Below are positions 62,594-64,000 of a DNA stretch of 64,000 nucleotides, piece by piece. The position numbers and the translations under genes are program-made. The number at the start of each line of letters is the position of its first letter. Positions within the stretch are counted from its first letter, which is position 1. The stretch is taken from positions 124,001 to 188,000 of the forward strand of contig JBAZZJ010000001.1 of assembly GCA_041658885.1 (NCBI GenBank). The letters are read 5' to 3'. The notes beneath the pieces were generated by a model. That model worked only from the letters and a program-made list of their open reading frames with translations, made no database searches and was not told the origin of the DNA. This stretch comes from VMGX01 sp041658885 (lineage in GTDB: Bacteria > Patescibacteriota > Minisyncoccia > Phycocordibacterales > 21-14-all-36-13).

Positions 62594-63949
62594 ATGAAAA
62601 TTTTTAATACTCTTTCACGAAAAATTGAAAAATTTGAACCAATAAGTCCACCAAATGTGGGTATTTATACTTGTGGGCCAACTGTTTATTCTCGCGCACA
62701 TATTGGAAATCTTCGCACATTTGTTTCAACAGATATCTTAAAAAGAACTCTCGGTTTTTTGGAATATAAAGTAAATCATATAATGAACATAACTGATGTG
62801 GATGATAGAATTATTAAAGAAAGCAAAGGAAAAAAGGATAAACAAAAAGAAATTACACAAAAATATGAAAAATTATTTTTTGAGGATTTGAAAGAGTTAA
62901 ATATTGAAACACCAGAAAAAACACCAAAAGCGACTGAAAACATAGAAAAGATGGTTGAAATGATAAAAAAAATGATTGAAACTGGTTATGCATACAAAAC
63001 AGAAGACGGAATTTATTTTTCTATTCAAAAATCAAAAAATTATGGGGAGTTGGCGGGTTTAAAAAATGTTTCTGAATCAAAATCAAGAATCAAAAATGAT
63101 AAGTATGAAAAAGATAATCCGCAAGATTTTGCTCTATGGAAATTTTATGATAAAGATGATGGCGAAATTTACTGGAACACAGAAATTGGCAAGGGCCGTC
63201 CGGGTTGGCATATAGAATGTTCCGCCATGTCAACAAAATGTTTAGGTGACAGTTTTGATATTCACACGGGTGGAACTGATTTAATGTTTCCTCACCACAC
63301 AAACGAAATCGCGCAAAGCGAGGCAGTTTCTGGTAAACATTTCGTTAAATATTGGGTGCACGGAGGATTTTTAAATATAAAAGAAGACCCATCCGCAGAA
63401 GCTGAAAAAATGTCTAAATCTATTGGAAATGTAATCACTCTTGATACTCTTAAAGAAAAAAACATTAATCCCCTTGCCTATCGTTATTTGACTCTCACTT
63501 CACACTATCGTTCAGAAATGAATTTTTCTTGGGAGGCACTTATTGGGGCTCAAAGTGCCTTGGAAAAACTTTTTAATTCTTATAACGAATTTGGAAAAGA
63601 GGTAGGAAAATCTGACAAAAAATATATTAGCGAATTTAAAAAATTATTAGAAAATGATTTAGCAATACCAGAAACAATAGCTTTAGTGTGGAAATTAGTA
63701 AAAGATGATTCTGTTGAAAATGAAGATAAAAAAGCTACCTTGCTTGAATTTGATAAAATTTTTGGATTTGGTTTGGACAAAATTGAAATACAAGAAATTC
63801 CACAAGAAATAAGAAAACTCGCGCAAGAACGCGAGTTGGCAAGAAAAAACAAAGAATGGGAAAAGGCAGACCAAATTCGCAAAAAAATTGAAGTGCTTGG
63901 TTATGAATTAAAAGATACCAAAGACGGATTCACCATTTTAAAAAAATAA
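62594..63949 (+). CDS. cysS: cysteinyl-tRNA synthetase
   Basis: 451 aa, class I. CGPTVYSRAHIGNLRTFVST has the HIGH motif and the first zinc Cys; the other zinc ligands lie in WHIECSAMS and HTNEIAQSEA. KMSKSIGNVITL is the KMSKS motif. TATAAT at 62582-62587 ends 6 nt before ATG 62594, which excludes an in-frame start at 62522. Confidence 0.96.
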   Translation: MKIFNTLSRKIEKFEPISPPNVGIYTCGPTVYSRAHIGNLRTFVSTDILKRTLGFLEYKVNHIMNITDVDDRIIKESKGKKDKQKEITQKYEKLFFEDLKELNIETPEKTPKATENIEKMVEMIKKMIETGYAYKTEDGIYFSIQKSKNYGELAGLKNVSESKSRIKNDKYEKDNPQDFALWKFYDKDDGEIYWNTEIGKGRPGWHIECSAMSTKCLGDSFDIHTGGTDLMFPHHTNEIAQSEAVSGKHFVKYWVHGGFLNIKEDPSAEAEKMSKSIGNVITLDTLKEKNINPLAYRYLTLTSHYRSEMNFSWEALIGAQSALEKLFNSYNEFGKEVGKSDKKYISEFKKLLENDLAIPETIALVWKLVKDDSVENEDKKATLLEFDKIFGFGLDKIEIQEIPQEIRKLAQERELARKNKEWEKADQIRKKIEVLGYELKDTKDGFTILKK

Positions 63950-63956
63950 AAGAAGA

Positions 63957-63983
63957 AGCCGACGATATAATCGTCGGCTGAAT
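63957..63983. terminator. hairpin at the right edge of the window
   Basis: AGCCGACGAT/ATCGTCGGCT stem with ATA loop; T-rich exit on the minus strand only, so it may terminate a gene outside the window. Same stem as 52029-52060. Confidence 0.6.
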
Positions 63984-64000
63984 GTCAAAATGTTATTAAA

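Noticed and set aside
1..64000. Recoded TGA as glycine (SR1/Gracilibacteria code)
   Set aside because: TGA ends several complete genes at their expected length, including smc and the 44-421 gene, and conserved proteins show no in-frame TGA.

Overview
The window is strongly A+T-rich bacterial DNA, most likely from a Candidate Phyla Radiation (Patescibacteria, Parcubacteria-like) genome. The reasons are reduced or rearranged housekeeping proteins (AlaRS without the C-Ala region, AspRS without the GAD insertion, a compact SMC, a NusB-NUDIX fusion), many small unknown membrane proteins, and no biosynthetic pathways. TGA is used as an ordinary stop, so this is not the UGA-glycine code of SR1/Gracilibacteria. 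No rRNA, complete tRNA, CRISPR array, transposase or integrase gene was seen.

Layout: 0.4-10.7 kb holds RNase HII, L32, NusB-NUDIX, RNase III, SMC, a LOG-family protein, S16, KhpA and TrmD. 11-25.9 kb holds MnmA, an ATP-cone/Mrr-like protein, a RecB/Cas4-type nuclease, an isoaspartyl methyltransferase, a UDG without Fe-S cysteines, a PaaX/Cas2-like protein, an M16 peptidase, AlaRS and an FtsA-like ATPase with a membrane partner. 25.9-34.3 kb is the alpha-operon block (IF1, L36, S13, S11, S4, RpoA, L17, L13, S9) followed by GrpE, DnaK and DnaJ. 34.3-45.5 kb holds PlsC, a methyltransferase, a histidine kinase, a second M16 peptidase, GlyRS, TrpRS and AspRS. 45.6-51.9 kb holds ScpA, ScpB, a D-Ala-D-Ala carboxypeptidase, MraY, FtsW and MurG. 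52-64 kb holds GluRS, an M23 hydrolase, L27, L9, an S41 protease, CorA and CysRS.

Two gene styles alternate. Core genes mostly lack Shine-Dalgarno (SD) sites. At least twelve of them, plus three repeat-borne starts, have a -10 hexamer ending only 6-7 nt before the start codon, which predicts leaderless mRNAs. Between them sit about seventeen small, mostly unrecognised genes, each with a good SD site and usually its own Rho-independent terminator, several of them on the minus strand.

The most unusual feature is a dense set of small inverted-repeat elements. One family (three copies) carries its own -10 box and leaderless start codon. It is placed so that a 12-codon peptide (M-E-x-x-L-A-x-P-I-x-N-x) is fused in frame to the native N-terminus of three unrelated proteins: SMC, an ATP-cone/Mrr-like protein and ribosomal protein L9. 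Other elements end exactly at the start codons of rplQ, rplM and murG, and others lie in frame inside SMC, MnmA and AspRS. A further family of about 190 bp keeps its pairing while its stem sequence changes.
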